From Darksidea phi (Eukaryota; Ascomycota; Dothideomycetes; Pleosporales; Lentitheciaceae): a stretch of DNA of 64,000 bases. The notes beneath the pieces are model-generated. The model saw only the letters and a program-made list of their open reading frames with translations, was not told the DNA's origin and did not search any database. Made by a program: the position numbers and the translations under genes. The DNA lies in contig JASJFT010000170.1 in the NCBI GenBank assembly GCA_030770425.1, positions 36,235-100,234 of the forward strand, given 5' to 3'. Positions 42,754-55,836 of the stretch are shown here, piece after piece (the first letter of the stretch is position 1; each line of letters starts with the position of its first letter).

Positions 42754-45700
42754 GGGGCCTATTGTTAGTGCTGTATTTGTCGCGACTGAACAGGAGCGCG
42801 AAGATCGTTATGAGAGCGCCTTGTTGAACCGCCAATAAGCGCGCGTCGCACATGTAAGTCATACGGCTCAACGGAGGACCTTTCTCAAAATATCTTCTGA
42901 TGTTATCGCAACAAATTCATACTGTCTTTCGTGCGGACCTTACACAAGAGACTCCCACTATGAAAATCCAAACCAATCGGGAATAAACAACGCATTGGAG
43001 TACGGTGGTGAGGGACAAATCAGTCGCCCCGCACAATGTGGACCAGCAACGTACTTCTTTTGCGCCCGCTCTTCAGAGACTGAGGTCCTGCTGAATGGCT
43101 TTTGCTGGATCCGCACTATGGCATCGCGATAATGAGAGTAGATCATGAATGATAAACTTCACGTCTCGACATCTCAGCTCGCCGAGTCCGCGGGTAGTGT
43201 TGGCTCGATACGGCCACTTATCTGCTCGCCATGTACATCTCGAAGCAGAACTGAGTCACTAGCCATGTCGAACGAACTATTGGGCCTAATACTGCAGCGC
43301 TAGACCGGAAGCTCGCATTCGATCGTCGTTGGGTTGTGTGAATGGGCGGTCTATTGGGCGAAGCCAGTCATGGCCGTCTACGTGTTCAGAAGCTCCACTA
43401 AATCTTTACACGATGGGAACTGATCCCGGCGAATAGACGCTAGCCCCCCTTCTCTTCTGATATGTATACGGGAACAACCGGCGAAATGCATATAACGCTG
43501 GAGCAGATCATCAGACCCAAACCACCCCTCACACGCTTCGAGCAGCAGAGAATGGATGATGACGAAAAGTGCCATACACCATTCGGGGCCGAAGGCTTGA
43601 CCGTCTTGCCATGTTTGGTTTGCTCCGCTTCTAACCTGACCGGGCGCGCTTCCTTACGAGCTTCGGGATTAAGGGATGGGGCGCTGTAGGAGGTTAGTCA
43701 TGCAAAGTGCCTTGCTGTTCGGTTTATTAGATGATGTCATTCGCTCAGGGCCGGGCCCAAAAAGGCTGCAAAACAAGATGTGTAGATCGGGTAACTGAGA
43801 CTCGGCGAGGACGACGTCTGCTCGAAGTAATCCAAGCCGGGGGTTGGCTGTTTTCAAATCCATTTTTTATCCATTGCAAATGCATCTACTCGGTACAAAT
43901 CGTCGTCCAAATTTAGATCGTTTGAAGATCGACGATTAAGCTTTTAGGCCATGAGAAGGATGCTCCCGTGGTTCGCCCGGCAAGCACCGCCACACCAGCC
44001 TCAAGGGATCCAACGAGATCTAGCGCAACGAGGGTGTGGCGGTAGGAACACGTTGTGGCACATGCCAACGCCCGAGGCGGGCCATATTCGTAGCGGGTCG
44101 AAGGCGACAAGGTGGTGGGTCATGATTGACATTGCGCGGTCGCCGAGCGCAATCCTGCGGCAGTACCGAGCATGCGGCCAACGGGGTGCGCGACTGGCAC
44201 CCATAAAGTGGCCTGCATTCGCTAATCGCAGATTGATGAGAGCGGACGTCCTTGGGAGGATTCTGCGATGGAAGAAGGTTGATGCCGGGCTGCAGGAGAG
44301 ATGGTACAACGCAATGCTTCACTTTCAGGCGGGCGGCTCTGTCGGTCCTCGTGAGGCTCCGCATTGCTAGTCAGCACACGCCGGTGCGACAAAGCGTCAG
44401 GGGTTATTTCGCCCCGCGCGAGAATAGGACTGGTTGCTGCGCCGTTGAAGGTCTGCGATTTGGCCGTCGTTTATCGTCGTTTATCGTCGTACATCGTAGT
44501 TTAATGCTGTTTAAGGCTAAAGAGGATGGCTCGCGCACATACAAGAGAGCATGGGCAGCTGCGGCTCAGGTTTCGGCTTGGGTTCTGTGGTTCCTTTCGC
44601 GTGCGGCCAGGGGTGACAGTTCCGTGGGTCGCACGCGAGAGGAGGCAGTGTTAACCACGAGGCAGAATTCTGGGCCGCAGACGTCCAGCCGCACTGAGGC
44701 CCTCGGTGCGTGCTGAGAGGACAGCGTCGGCGACTTACCGTTGGTGCGATATCGCATGGAGGGAGCAGATTACTTGCGGGGCACTATCTCGTCGCCTTGT
44801 GCTTCGCGGACCATTCCTAACGAAAGACTGCGGAAGTACTTGTTTACACTAGACGAGGTGCTTTGGAAAGCACCAGAAAACTGGCAGGATAAGCAAGCCA
44901 ATGCTTTGTAACGGGGCAGAGAGGTGGCCTCATTAGAACCTTGTTCCAGCTGTTTCAAATATCAGATGGCAAGGCAAGGGGAGTACAAATGGCTTCGCAC
45001 CTGGGGGCTGCCATTGTGAGACGGAGGGAAGGGCAGAGCTCATCGAGAGGGCTATTGGCACCTACCTACTGTGTATTGTCTTGGATCAGCGACGACATGC
45101 ATCTGATAGAGGAGGCAGGAAGGGTAGGGGGCAAGGCGGGGCGGAACAGTTAAGCGGATCCAGCAAAAGTTGGACGGATGCAGCCTGGCTGACCATGAAA
45201 CCGTTACACAAGCTTAACCTTATTCACACGTCTGGCTCCCTCCGCCGCTCTCCGACCATTCGGCGCGCATCAGTTGATGGCACTGCAAGAACATCTGAGA
45301 GCCGGACCGGACGAAACGCTCCGCTCCGTGCCGTCGCCGACGCCCGCAGCAGAGAAGACTGAGTTGGATTTTGAGCGGGCAACGTCACGGCGAGTGGCTA
45401 AGCAGGCACCTGGCATCGCCGGTGACAGTAGCGACATTCGCATCAACCATGGCCTACGGTATCTCCGATTTCTGCCTTGCAAGCCTAGCCAATTTCATTG
45501 AGGGGGAAGTGCTCGCTTCAGACGAAAGCACCCCCGTGCATCCATCTGGTCCCTGCGCAAACCCAACGGCCGCGACTGTGCCAAATAGAATCGCGCAAAA
45601 TCCGAAACAAACATCTGCAGAGCTTCCCTCTCGCGCGGAGACCCAGCCTAGGCTTCACGTCTGCCCGCCGTCCCTGGACGCCAGGAGTGACCATGCCCGT

Positions 45701-46553
45701 GGGACGTGGCAACCCCAGACCTCACTGGCTTTGCAAATGGGGTCCGACCAGTGGCCGGCCGGTACTGGCGAGTAAGCCGCCACACCAAAGTGACGAGAAG
45801 CTTAAGCTTAGTCGCTAAGGCCGTTCCTAGCGACACGCACACCGCCCGTGGGGTCCATGACGCGACCTTCTGAGACCAGCGTTACTGCCCATGTCAGCTT
45901 GTATTATCAAGCCAGCTCGCCTGCTCCATCGCGCAGTGTGCGCATCCGACTTCGCCTTTAGCGGTGGGAAAGGATTGATGTCGTGTGCGTGTCCGTGTCC
46001 GTGTCCGACTGCTCACTGCTCACTGCTCAAGCGCAGGCCTCAACAACCGTTTGGCACGCAGCTGACTACCCCATCACATCAAACGTCGCTGCAAGCACCA
46101 GGCTGATTTTCCCTGATTTTCCCACAGGCGGAGAATTATGGGTGCAATCCGTCTAGTCCGGCTTCCTGCAGCTTACCACAGGCGGGTAGGTGCGCGTCCT
46201 GTTCGCTAACTGTCGTTTCGATCAGAATGGCAGTTTCCGGCTATTCGTCGCAAGGCTGTATGCTTAATTCTCATGCTGCCCTAAATTAGAAAGCTGTCAG
46301 GGCGTAACTTAGCCTCTGGGCGGCGCTTCCAGCATATCACGTGAAGCCTCTGCTTGTGTGCCAGTGCCATTCGCGCGAGAAGTGCATCCGGTAATCCATG
46401 CGATGCGATCCATTGTACATCAACGTACAAAAGACGGCGATATCTCGCGCGAGCTACGCTTCAAGTCATCACTCGTACTATACGCCGCCATTAAGCTTAA
46501 CCCCGCCCTGTATCCATCCCCTAGGTAAGCTCGAGATAACCACCAATCGAAAC
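42754..46553. other. 3.8-kb gene-free region
   Basis: Only overlapping chance frames. Short simple repeats occur: a 10-nt repeat CGTCGTTTAT with variants at 44465-44504, and GTGTCC plus TGCTCAC repeats at about 45990-46030. No transposase or gene remnant recognised. The last few hundred bases are the promoter of the Zn2Cys6 gene. Confidence 0.45.
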
Positions 46554-49500
46554 ATGGCATCACGATACGACGGCCGAAGCGATGCCCCCACCATTACTCG
46601 ACGACGACATGTACTCGCCTGCGCAAGATGCAGAGCCAGACGAGTGAAATGCGATCGAGGCCAACCGGCATGTTCAAACTGTGCTAAGGTCGGCGCCCTA
46701 TGCCAGGCGGTTCAGCAACCAAATCCGCAACATGCCTCTCTCCCGTCTCGCCCGGGAAGTCGGGAACCTGTGGACCACAACATACTTTACAAACAGGAGG
46801 AGAAAGTTGCCCGGCTCTCGAGAGAAGTCGACAGCAAGTCACCATCCCGCGAACCATCGCATTCCCCATCACCCATCGAAGCCGCAGAAGGCCAGTTCTC
46901 CGTCCGTCATGCAGGGACCGTCAAGGGACGAGGCTCGACATATCTCAGTCCATACTCATGGGCAGCAGCAGCAGAAGAAGTAAGTAAAAGCACGTTTGGG
47001 ACTCTCTATTTGCCTTGGTTGCTCACAGTGGCTCAGGTCATTCAGCTCGAAACAGTCCTTGGAGAGGGTATGGTCGAGCATGGCGGGCAAAGTACGGGAG
47101 TCTCTGTCCACGAAGATGTGATGCCCATGGTCGACGACCGGTTACATGAGATTCTGCTCGGAGTATATGGTCAACGTGTCGATCCGATCGTGCGAGTTTT
47201 GCACTGGCCGACATTCTTGGAAAAGTGCCGTATCTTCAGGCAAGGAGCGCTTGCGCAGGTGCAAACGACAGCTGCGTCTAATTATCCAGGTGCCTATACC
47301 GAAGCTTCTCCAGCAACAACCTTTGCGAACCCGGCGAGCCTCCTGCCTCAGCGGGGCGCACACTCAAAGAGCTCCATCGAATCTGCATCGATTGGGTCGG
47401 CATTCGTGGCGGTCTTATACTCGGTGTACTTTGCTGCGATGACCTCGATCTGTCACTCTGCAAATCCACCAGACCTGGGTCAGAACGTCAATAGTATCAC
47501 CTTGTGGTCTACTTTCCAGAAGGAGGTCTCCATGAGGATTGGTCTGGCAGATGGGAAGTACATACGAACGGAGTCCGTAGAGATGCTCCAAGCAATGGTT
47601 TTATATATGGTATGGCCCTCTGTTGACGCACGCCAGTCGTGTGCTAACATGCTAGCAAGTCTGTAGAGATTGGCACGTCCGACCCCCAACTACAATGGCA
47701 GCAACTAGGCACAGCAATCCGCATGGCTCAGTCATTGGGTATACATCGCGATCCCGTCGATTTTGGCTTTGACGCAATCGAAATTGAGACGAGGCGCCGA
47801 TTATGGGCACAAATATGCATACTTGATGTGAAATTGGCTGAGCATCTATGCCGCGAGCCTACGATCGCTCCGGCCTCTTACGACACTATTCTACCATTGA
47901 GCATATCAGATCAAGATCTTGTTGAGATTTTTCAGCATAAAGGAGCTTCAGACCAGGGACGAGAGATGCACCTCCAAATGCTTCAAGAGATAGAGCAGGC
48001 TCAAGAGCATACCTCACCATTCTCCTCTATCACATTTATGTTGATCGAAGCTGAGATGGCTAGGCAACAGCAGCAACTACTATGTTTTCAGTATCAGCCT
48101 CGAGACCGCCTGCTTTCGGCAAACAGTTCTCCTCGGATGGCGAAAAGGGCGACTCAAGCAGGCGGACCGACCGACCGAGCGCAGTCTACAAACGAACTTC
48201 GAACCCGTTTTTCAATACGATATAACTGCGACCGTCTAGATTGCTCGGATCCTATGCAATATCTGGTCTCAGAATTGTGCCAAATCAACCTTATGAAAGT
48301 CAAATTCATCAATAGATCGTCGCAAGGAAGAGCAACGATGGTACCGAAATCTATCCCCGGCGAGCATTCGGAGATTACAGGGTATGTCCATCTCTCTAAC
48401 CCATTACACCTCACCCACATTTCCTTTCGCGATGTATAGCCACCTAGAGCTACCCGCTTTTCGTAGCTAACCTTGATAGTATCTTCCATGATGCTCTCCA
48501 TCTCGCCACGCGTTGCGCCGCGCTATCCCATCAATACTCCAGCTCTCCCTACAACTGGTACACTAGACGAATACGAGAAGTCTACTCAAGTTCGTTCCTA
48601 GCCATGATACTTGCTTCTAATCATCCTATTGGCCACGAAGACACGAATGCAGCCTGGGCCGTTTTGGACCAGCTCTTTGCTACAGACGCCAGCGGGAATT
48701 TCATAGAGCCTAGTGTGCGAGACACTCTTCTAGGCAAGGTCCTAGCAAAGGCCAGAGCCAAGAGAGGATCACAAGTCCAGACACCCATCCCGCACCATAT
48801 CCGAGAGCAGGCAATGCACCCTCCTACTGGTAGCTACCCACCACAACTGCTCCCACACCCTGTAGCTACTTCGTCTGCAAACTCAGGTCTCGGGCATACA
48901 AACTCCTTCCAACCGTCCGGCAACCTGTTCGAAGACTGGGATGCACTCATGCAGGAGTCCGTGTGGCCTGGTGGGATACCAGTGACAGACACTAACTATT
49001 GGGTATGACAAGTCTTTTACTTTGTGTCCAGTGTCGCTCTTTATTTTGGCGTGATTCCTTACCGATTCACTTTTCTCTTCAACTCTTACTCGAACTATCC
49101 AATAACTTCAAAATTTTCATGCGCACAGTTATGCACACTAGTCTTTTCAGTCAAACCATTTACATCTGCATCTGCGTCAATGGAGTTTCCTGCCTTTCTT
49201 CTCTCCAACTTCGTCTGCCATCATTTGCATACAGAGTTTCGATTCAATTCTACATGTGCAGAACTGCGCCCAAGTTAACTAGTCCCTAGTCCGGTGCTTT
49301 GCCACTAAATTCGGTCCCTGGTACTCCTTCGCGCCCTCTACCTCGGCCTTATGAACAAAGGGCTTACTCGCAACACCCTTCATACCAGCAGCAAGTCCTC
49401 CAAACACCTCCAGTGCTCCCATCGCACTACAAAGCGCACCCTCAGCGCCATCTACCTACGATCGACCTCACCCTCACGTCCAGAAGAACTGAACCGCTAT

Positions 49501-49808
49501 CCTCCGCATACATGGGTACAGTGACACAATGGTCTCCGAACCCGACACCATCGGCAAACGCCTTCCCTCAAACGTACCCGGGTGAACAGACCCAGGACGA
49601 GTTCATCACGAGCGCGGCACTTTCTCCTTCGCGCACTTGGCCAACGCCGCTACACGATCAGTTGCAGGTCCCCCGCGGAAATAATCGTGAGAGATCGAAC
49701 TCTCAGCCTGCTTATAGTAGTCGGACGCCGTCCGAGGGTCAGATGAAGAGGAGATCGGCATCGAATCTGAGCGAGAGACCGGATGGTCTGCAGCGGGGCT
49801 TTCGGTAA
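46554..49808 (+). CDS. Zn2Cys6 fungal transcription factor
   Basis: Proposed exons are 46554-47609, 47660-48381, 48480-49002 and 49290-49808. Introns 1 and 2 are 50 and 98 nt, and all phases match. The product is 939 aa. The binuclear zinc cluster has Cys 23, 26, 33, 40, 43 and 50 (CARCRARRVKCDRGQPACSN). A linker leads to a fungal-specific regulatory domain (about residues 190-550) with LHWPTFLEKCRIF, LQWQQLGTAIRMAQSLGIHR and RRRLWAQICILDVKLAEHLC. A Gln/Pro-rich C-terminus follows. The last exon depends on a 287-nt intron (GTATGA..TAG). Without it translation stops at 49008 after TNYWV, giving about 767 aa. The exon 4 peptide has no ATG near its start, which favours joining. It lies about 830 nt upstream of a co-oriented P450 gene that it might regulate. 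Confidence 0.85.
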
Positions 49809-50642
49809 GAGACAAGCATGGAAAGTTGGACTTTATGCGCTATTGAGCGCATGCCTATACGAGCTGTAATAGTCTTGCCCCATGTCCCCCATATGGCTTA
49901 CATGTAGCGTCCCTTCCGTTATGCTACTTTCACTTGTTTGTCCTAGAGCCTGCTTGTACCTCTCAGATCTCTTCAACCCTACCCTTCTTCCGCTCCGATA
50001 TCCTAACTCCAAAAAGCTTACGATTTAAAGCTCTTAGTTCGAGAGCTACACTACGAGAGCCTTCGTTCTGATAGAGCAGCAATCCGCTCAGGTCTCGCTT
50101 GCATTCCCGACGCTAGGGTGCCGACAGGGAGTAAAATCTCACCCGAGGTCCCCACCATGGATCACACAAGCTGGAGGCTTGGCACGCTCACTTTTCATTT
50201 ACCTCATCAATGTCTTCGTGGTATGAGTGTCTGGTGTAACAGCGATCTTGCACGCTCTTGGAGTGACACGTTTGAGCGTGTGTGTTTTGCAAACAAGAAG
50301 AAAGCTTGCACGATGGGTATATGAAAGGTTCATTGTTGGGCGCTATGCATATCGAAGGTCGCATTTTGAACCCGATAGGATGGATAAACGTATGAAAGGG
50401 AGGGGAATATGTTACGAGTGCATGCTGCTCGCCGAAATAGGCGACACTTGTAACAGGGACTAGCGGTTAGCACGGCAGCTATAGAGGCGTCGACTAATAT
50501 ACCGACTTTCGTCACCTTTGTCTTCTCTCCCACTTTCTTCTATCCTCGTTACCTTTTCATTTGTTCAACGCCCTTGAGTAGGTTGTGGAATACACTGAGA
50601 CCCTGTCCCATTACCATCAACATCTTCGTTCTGCGTGCCAGA
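49809..50642. other. Intergenic, promoter of the P450 gene
   Basis: About 830 nt between the transcription factor and P450 genes. Short frames only. It contains CT-rich sequence before the P450 ATG. Confidence 0.4.
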
Positions 50643-52455
50643 ATGGGCTTGCTGAGCCCCACCAACATCGAGGCCACGCCTGCCCATGCCGGGCTAGCAA
50701 TCCTTGCGACGCTCTCCGTGGCACTTCTTTCTCGCATTTTCTACTGCCAGTTCTTACATCCGCTTTCCAAGTTTCCGGGACCATGGTATGCGACGTCGTT
50801 GTCACTTGTCGGCGCAATCCTATCAGTCAAGCGCATGGAGCCCGAGTTTTTCATGTACTTGGTGAAGAAATATGGTGGCAAGTCCGCTTTCCTTTTCTTC
50901 CTCTCCAAGAACCCCTCATTTTGAAGAACCCCACCGTTCACGAATGCCGTGTTACACACCGCAGTAATTAACTGCGGTGTAACAATCGCGTGCGGAACAT
51001 GATTGGTTAACGCAATCCAGCGGACCAACCTATCCGCATCTCGCCCACTATGCTTCTCTTTCCCCGACCATCAGCACTAAAAGGCATCTACTGGGATCCG
51101 AAGTGCAATACCAAGAGTGCGTTGTATGGTACCGGTAGTCTAGGTCCGCCGCATCTCTTCACGACGCTCGATGGTGAAGAGCACAGGCAACTCCGTAAAG
51201 CACTTTCAAATGCGCCATGGACGATCGGCCAGTTGAAGAATACATGGGAAGCCCGCTTCGACGCGCAAGTCAACCTCTTCATCGAGAAGATGAGCGAGCA
51301 CGCCGCTGCTAGACGTGTGGTTTGCCTATCCGACAAAATGGCCGAGTTCGCAGCCGATATCATGAGTATGATTTCTTTCACGGAGCCATTCGGCTGCGTC
51401 AAGAACCAGCGCGATGAAAAAGCCATCCTGAGCAATTGGCGCAAAGGCCTTGGCTTCTTCGGCTTCGTCGGGCGTTGCCGCTCCTTCCGCGATTATGTTA
51501 TGAAGTTGCCTGTTGTGGGGCAGTGGTTTCTACCGTCCATGTCCAACCACTCTGGTAATGGGTGGTTGATGTGCGAGGCTGATCGGCAATTGTCGCGTCG
51601 CGAGGAGCAGAATGCCGAGAAAGCGTTTGAGGGCATGCCGGACTTCATGCAGCAGTTAGTAAACTTATACGCAACCATTTCCTGAGGTAGAACCGGAATG
51701 AAATACTAACGCGCACACAGTTGCCTCGACGCCCGCTACTCCAACAATACCCCCCTATCACCGGCCCAAAAACGCGCACATGTAACCCTCCTCATTCAAG
51801 CCGGCGCCGACACTACCGGCACTGCCCTCGGTTCCACCCTCCGCTTCATCACTACAAACCCTTCCATCTTCGCCCGCGTCAAGGCCGAAATCGACGCCGC
51901 CTCCCAAGCCGGGCTTCTCTCTACGCCAGTCCAGTACGAAGAGACTCGTCAACACCTCCCCTTCTTCATGGCGTGTCTTAAGGAGAGTCTGCGTCTCAAT
52001 CCACCGGCTGCCAATCTGTTCGCGAGAGTGGTGCCGCAGGAGGGTTATGTCATCGACGGCGTTTCGGTACCGGGCGGAACCGAAGTTACGAGTAATGCGT
52101 ATGTAGTGCAAAGGGATCGTGCGCTATATGGGGAGGATGCGGAGGTTTTTCGGCCAGAGAGGTGGATGGAGAGTGAGAAGACCAGCTTGAATTTTGACGC
52201 GGCGCAGTTTACGTTCGGGATGGGCAGTAGGGTTTGTCTAGGTAAGGATGTGGCCATGATGGAGTTGTGCAAGCTATTGCCTGAGGTAAGCCGTTTGTGT
52301 TGTGTTTGGTAAAAGGGAGTTACTAATGAGTTTTGTAGACTCTAAGGAGGTTTGATGTTGAGGTTCTGGAGAGGGGGAGGTATGTTGTTGTTGGTGGGGT
52401 AGCATATAATGAAGGGTTTTTGGGGAGGTTTGTTAGGAGAGAAGCACATGCTTGA
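50643..52455 (+). CDS. Cytochrome P450 monooxygenase (four exons)
   Basis: Exons are 50643-50877, 51021-51654, 51721-52285 and 52339-52455. Introns are 143, 66 and 53 nt and all phases match. The product is 516 aa, a normal fungal P450 length. The N-terminus has a membrane anchor (GLAILATLSVALLSRIFYCQ) and a PLSKFPGPWYA hinge. The I-helix motif is AGADTT (317-322), the K-helix is KESLR (E377, R380), PERW is at 435-438, and the haem loop is FGMGSRVCLGKD with Cys462 as thiolate ligand. Intron 1 appears to start with GC (G|GCAAGT), giving YGADQPIRISPTMLLF; no GT donor nearby gives as good a frame. It is an ER-bound oxidase of unknown substrate. The neighbouring Zn2Cys6 gene suggests specific regulation. 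Confidence 0.9.
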
Positions 52456-54422
52456 AGGGACGATTTGTTTAGAGCATCATTTCTGTCGGACTTCTTCCAT
52501 CTACGTTGTTGCGCATTTGCGGACCGACTAATACTTTCCCATCCGCGCTTGGAACCCTTTTCTTCCCCACATCGTCCTCCTAATCACACTCTAACCTACG
52601 CACACCTTCATTGCTCCTCCACAAGCCTAATCTCGAAGGCCGAGCCCACTCCCCCACTTCCCACTTGAACATTTTCCCTATTTGCCACAACGGACCCGCT
52701 AGGCGCTACTTCGGCCTCAAATGCTTCCATCAAAACGCCACGTCACGGAACACACCACACATACATTACAATGCAATCTCGTCCCGAAATAGGGGCAGCC
52801 CGTGGCTTGGGTTCGACGTTGGAAAGAACCATTCCTGCGCGCGAGAAAGAGTCCCAGTCAGCCTTGTTGCCAAGCAAAAGAGCCCGGTCTGCCCATGCTA
52901 TGTGCACTTTCGCTTGCAAGAGCGGGGGAAAAACAAGGCCATAGGAATTAGGTGCAGATCCTACACCCGTGCGTGAGAACTAGATGTCGGTGCGATTGGT
53001 GGATAGACGAACGTGCGAATTGTCCGGGCTTGAGACAGCGTGTGGGGGTTTTGTCATAAGTGCTGACGTCGCTATTATCACCCGATTGGGAACTGTGGAT
53101 GTTTCTATTGTTTGTTCGCACACTTGATTAGTAGCGGAGTGGCAGTTAGGCGCTCAGTTTTAATTTTGGACGGTTTAATGCGGTAGGTTTTCGGTGGTGG
53201 TGGGGTCCCGAAGGTCGGTTTGCATACTCCGCCGAAGCTGAGATGCACGAGACTGGTACGAACTTGTACATCGTGGGACCTGTTTGAACACAGCTGCGGA
53301 AAGTCTTCTTTTGGACTACATATGCTGGTTACTTAAAGGACAATGTTGTGTGGCCGTTCTGCTACACTCGTCTCCCTACAGCGTTTCAATGCCCGGAATC
53401 TTGGAGAGCGTCAAAACCTCCGTTCGAAAGGCTCGAAAAGAGAGTAAGATATCGCCCGCATGCGCCTCTCACTAGTCACATTCAGCCGGAAGACGATGAC
53501 TCTATCCATTCGTCCCTCAGCAAGCCGACCCCGAACTCGCACAGACCACGAAAATTATGTACGCCTCGCCGCGCTCCCCGCTGGAGGTCGGCCGTGCCAG
53601 ATATACGGGAACCCGACACAACGGTCTATACGACGACCCATCGCCCTCTTCGCTAGGTACATTTGGTACTTCCATCCTTTGCTCTACAGTCTTTTTTTTA
53701 AAAAGCGCACACAAAAGCCGCTGGTTGGTATCAAAATGCTAGGCCCGTTCTCTCGGGCGCTGAAGCGAGAATGGCTTCCCGAACTCCACGTCGCATCCCG
53801 CTGTGGCACGATAATAGCAATCAAGGAATACTTTCCGCGTTGGTGCAGGACAGAAAAATTTTGCTTCCACGGGTACCAGAAAGCATGCGCTCCGTGTGAT
53901 ATCGAAGTTTACACAACACTACGGTAATATAACGAGAAGGTCTATTTCTGCTTCTGAGGATGCAGTGAAACATTTGGGGTGCCGCGGGAGCAGCTGAAAG
54001 AAGATGGTGGCACATGATTGACAATTCCTCGGTGAACAGCGGGCAATAACTAGTGCGTTTTAATGGGAATAATATTCCCAAGCGACAAGGGCGGAACCAG
54101 AATGATGATATGAGCTAGAAGATCGAGAAAGAATTATCGTAGAGGGTGGCGGGCAAGAGGGAAGACGTTCGTTACAGACGCGTTATTAGGGGTGGTCACA
54201 TTGGACGGGGATCGGGTGCTGATAGGGAAGTAAGTGTTACAGTTATACATACGTCGTGTATATTTCCCACTGGCATTATAGACTGGAATATCATGGTTTT
54301 CAGTCTTTGGTTCCTCGCAAAATCGCCATTTTTCAGCTATACATTTTCTTCTATTGTTAGGGCATTTGAGCACTCAGTGCGACCACTCTTCTTACGCTTT
54401 CATTGCGGGAGAACAACGCAGC
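52456..54422. other. Intergenic with a possible broken small gene
   Basis: About 2 kb. At 53389-53742 coding-like peptides appear: MPGILESVKTSVRKARKESK, then after a frame change LYPFVPQQADPELAQTTKI and MYASPRSPLEVGRARYTG. An intron-like GTAAGA..CAG lies between them, but a TGA remains in the joined frame. It may be a decayed small gene and is not firm. Nothing else recognised. Confidence 0.3.
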
Positions 54423-55836
54423 ATGGACATTCCAAAAGAACGACCTACAAATGCTGGCGAAACCTTGACAGCCTCCTGCATAGCGGTAACCGCATCTGCT
54501 TGCATTGTCGTTATTGTTAGTGCGTTCCTGCGCTACCTTGGGCGATGGGTGTTGCAGAAGCGTCAAGCTATCGGAAAGGGAAGAACTGGTGGAAGAATAT
54601 ACGGCCTAGATGATAGTATGTAGAGGATCTATTGATATTATTGCAGAGTTGTAAGCTAAGCTTAGCAGTATTCAACATTTTGTCTCTGTTGGCTTTCTTT
54701 GGTCTCGTGGCGGCCGTTTCTATCGCCACAAAGCGAGGAATGGGCGTTCATGTACAGGTCATCTTATACGAGCGCGGGCCACAGGGCCTCGTAAAATACA
54801 ATCAGGTATGTCATCAACTACATAGTCGATCCTTTCCAGGCATATGTTAGAGGCGCTGCCCTGTCGATAAAGAGCATTTTGTTTCATATATCGTCAGGTT
54901 CTGATAAAGTCCAAGGCTATATACGTCTGCGCCATCTTCTACAACACTACCCTCGGCTTCATAAAACTCAGTGTTTTGTCACTATACCACCGAATTCTAC
55001 GAGGCGTACAATCACGATCACTGCGGACCCTCGTATGGGGCTTCTTTGTTCTTGTGGCTGCCAACACCACCGCGAATGTCCTAGTGGCGATTTTCCAGTG
55101 CTGGCCGATAGAAGCTGCATGGAACGTACTCATGCCAGTGGGAGAGAAGCAGTAAGGAAAGCCAGTTATCGACGCTACGAATGGTAATGCTGACTGCTAT
55201 AGGTGCGTCGACATCAATGCCTTTTATCTCGGTAACGCGATCACAGGCGTCATCACGGATGCAATCGTTTACCTCCTCTCCGTCCCCATTATCCAGCCTC
55301 TACAGATGGACACGAAGACAAAACTGCAGCTCCTCGCGACTATGCTTGTGGGCGGCTTCGCAGTCATAACGTCGGCAGTGCGTCTTGGCTTCATTCCCGC
55401 ACTGCTCAAAGACCCGGATATTTCGATGGCCATGGCTATTCCGATGAACTGGTCGGTCGCTGAGCCAGCCGTCGGCATCCTCGTTTCTAGCATGCCCGCC
55501 ATCCGCGCCGTGCGATTCCTTTTCCGCACGCCTGGCGAAGACTCGTCTTATGCGTCTGGGGTGGCTCGAGCGACACTGAGGGGTCGGAACGGACAGATTC
55601 AGCTTTCTGAAGTAGTAGAGGAGAGGAATGGCGATTTGGAGAGAGGAGCTGCGAGTACGTCGGCGAAGGATGCGGATGATGATAGTGTGCAGCAGTTGAT
55701 GGTGGGGAGTTATGAGATGATGGGGTTGGGGCAAGGGCAGATCAATAGGACGACGGATGTGGAGGTTTCTTACTCGGTGAAGCCAGTGACGAGTGAGAGT
55801 ATGGAGAGGGGGAGAACGTTGAAACGTACCAGGTGA
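54423..55836 (+). CDS. SAT4-family fungal rhodopsin-domain membrane protein (four exons)
   Basis: Exons are 54423-54615, 54669-54805, 54898-55151 and 55203-55836. Introns are 53, 92 and 51 nt with GT..AG ends and matching phases. The product is 405 aa. Seven hydrophobic helices occupy about residues 15-300. Signatures are YGLDDIFNILSLLAFF, TKRGMGVH, NTTLGFIKLSVLSLYHRIL, FQCWPIEAAW and CVDINAFYLGNAITGVITDA. The C-terminal tail (about 100 residues) is polar and acidic. It belongs to the same family as the protein at 25843-27843 but is diverged, with a shorter tail and different intron positions. It is likely a plasma-membrane sensor; ligand and partner unknown. Confidence 0.9.

Noticed and set aside
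43951..45818. Cluster of 100-155 codon frames on both strands
   Set aside because: Overlapping in all phases, Arg/Ala/Gly-rich as expected from composition, no motifs and no exon links.
46554..55836. Secondary-metabolite gene cluster (regulator, P450, membrane protein)
   Set aside because: No PKS, NRPS, terpene cyclase, DMATS or precursor peptide gene is present; adjacency alone is too weak.
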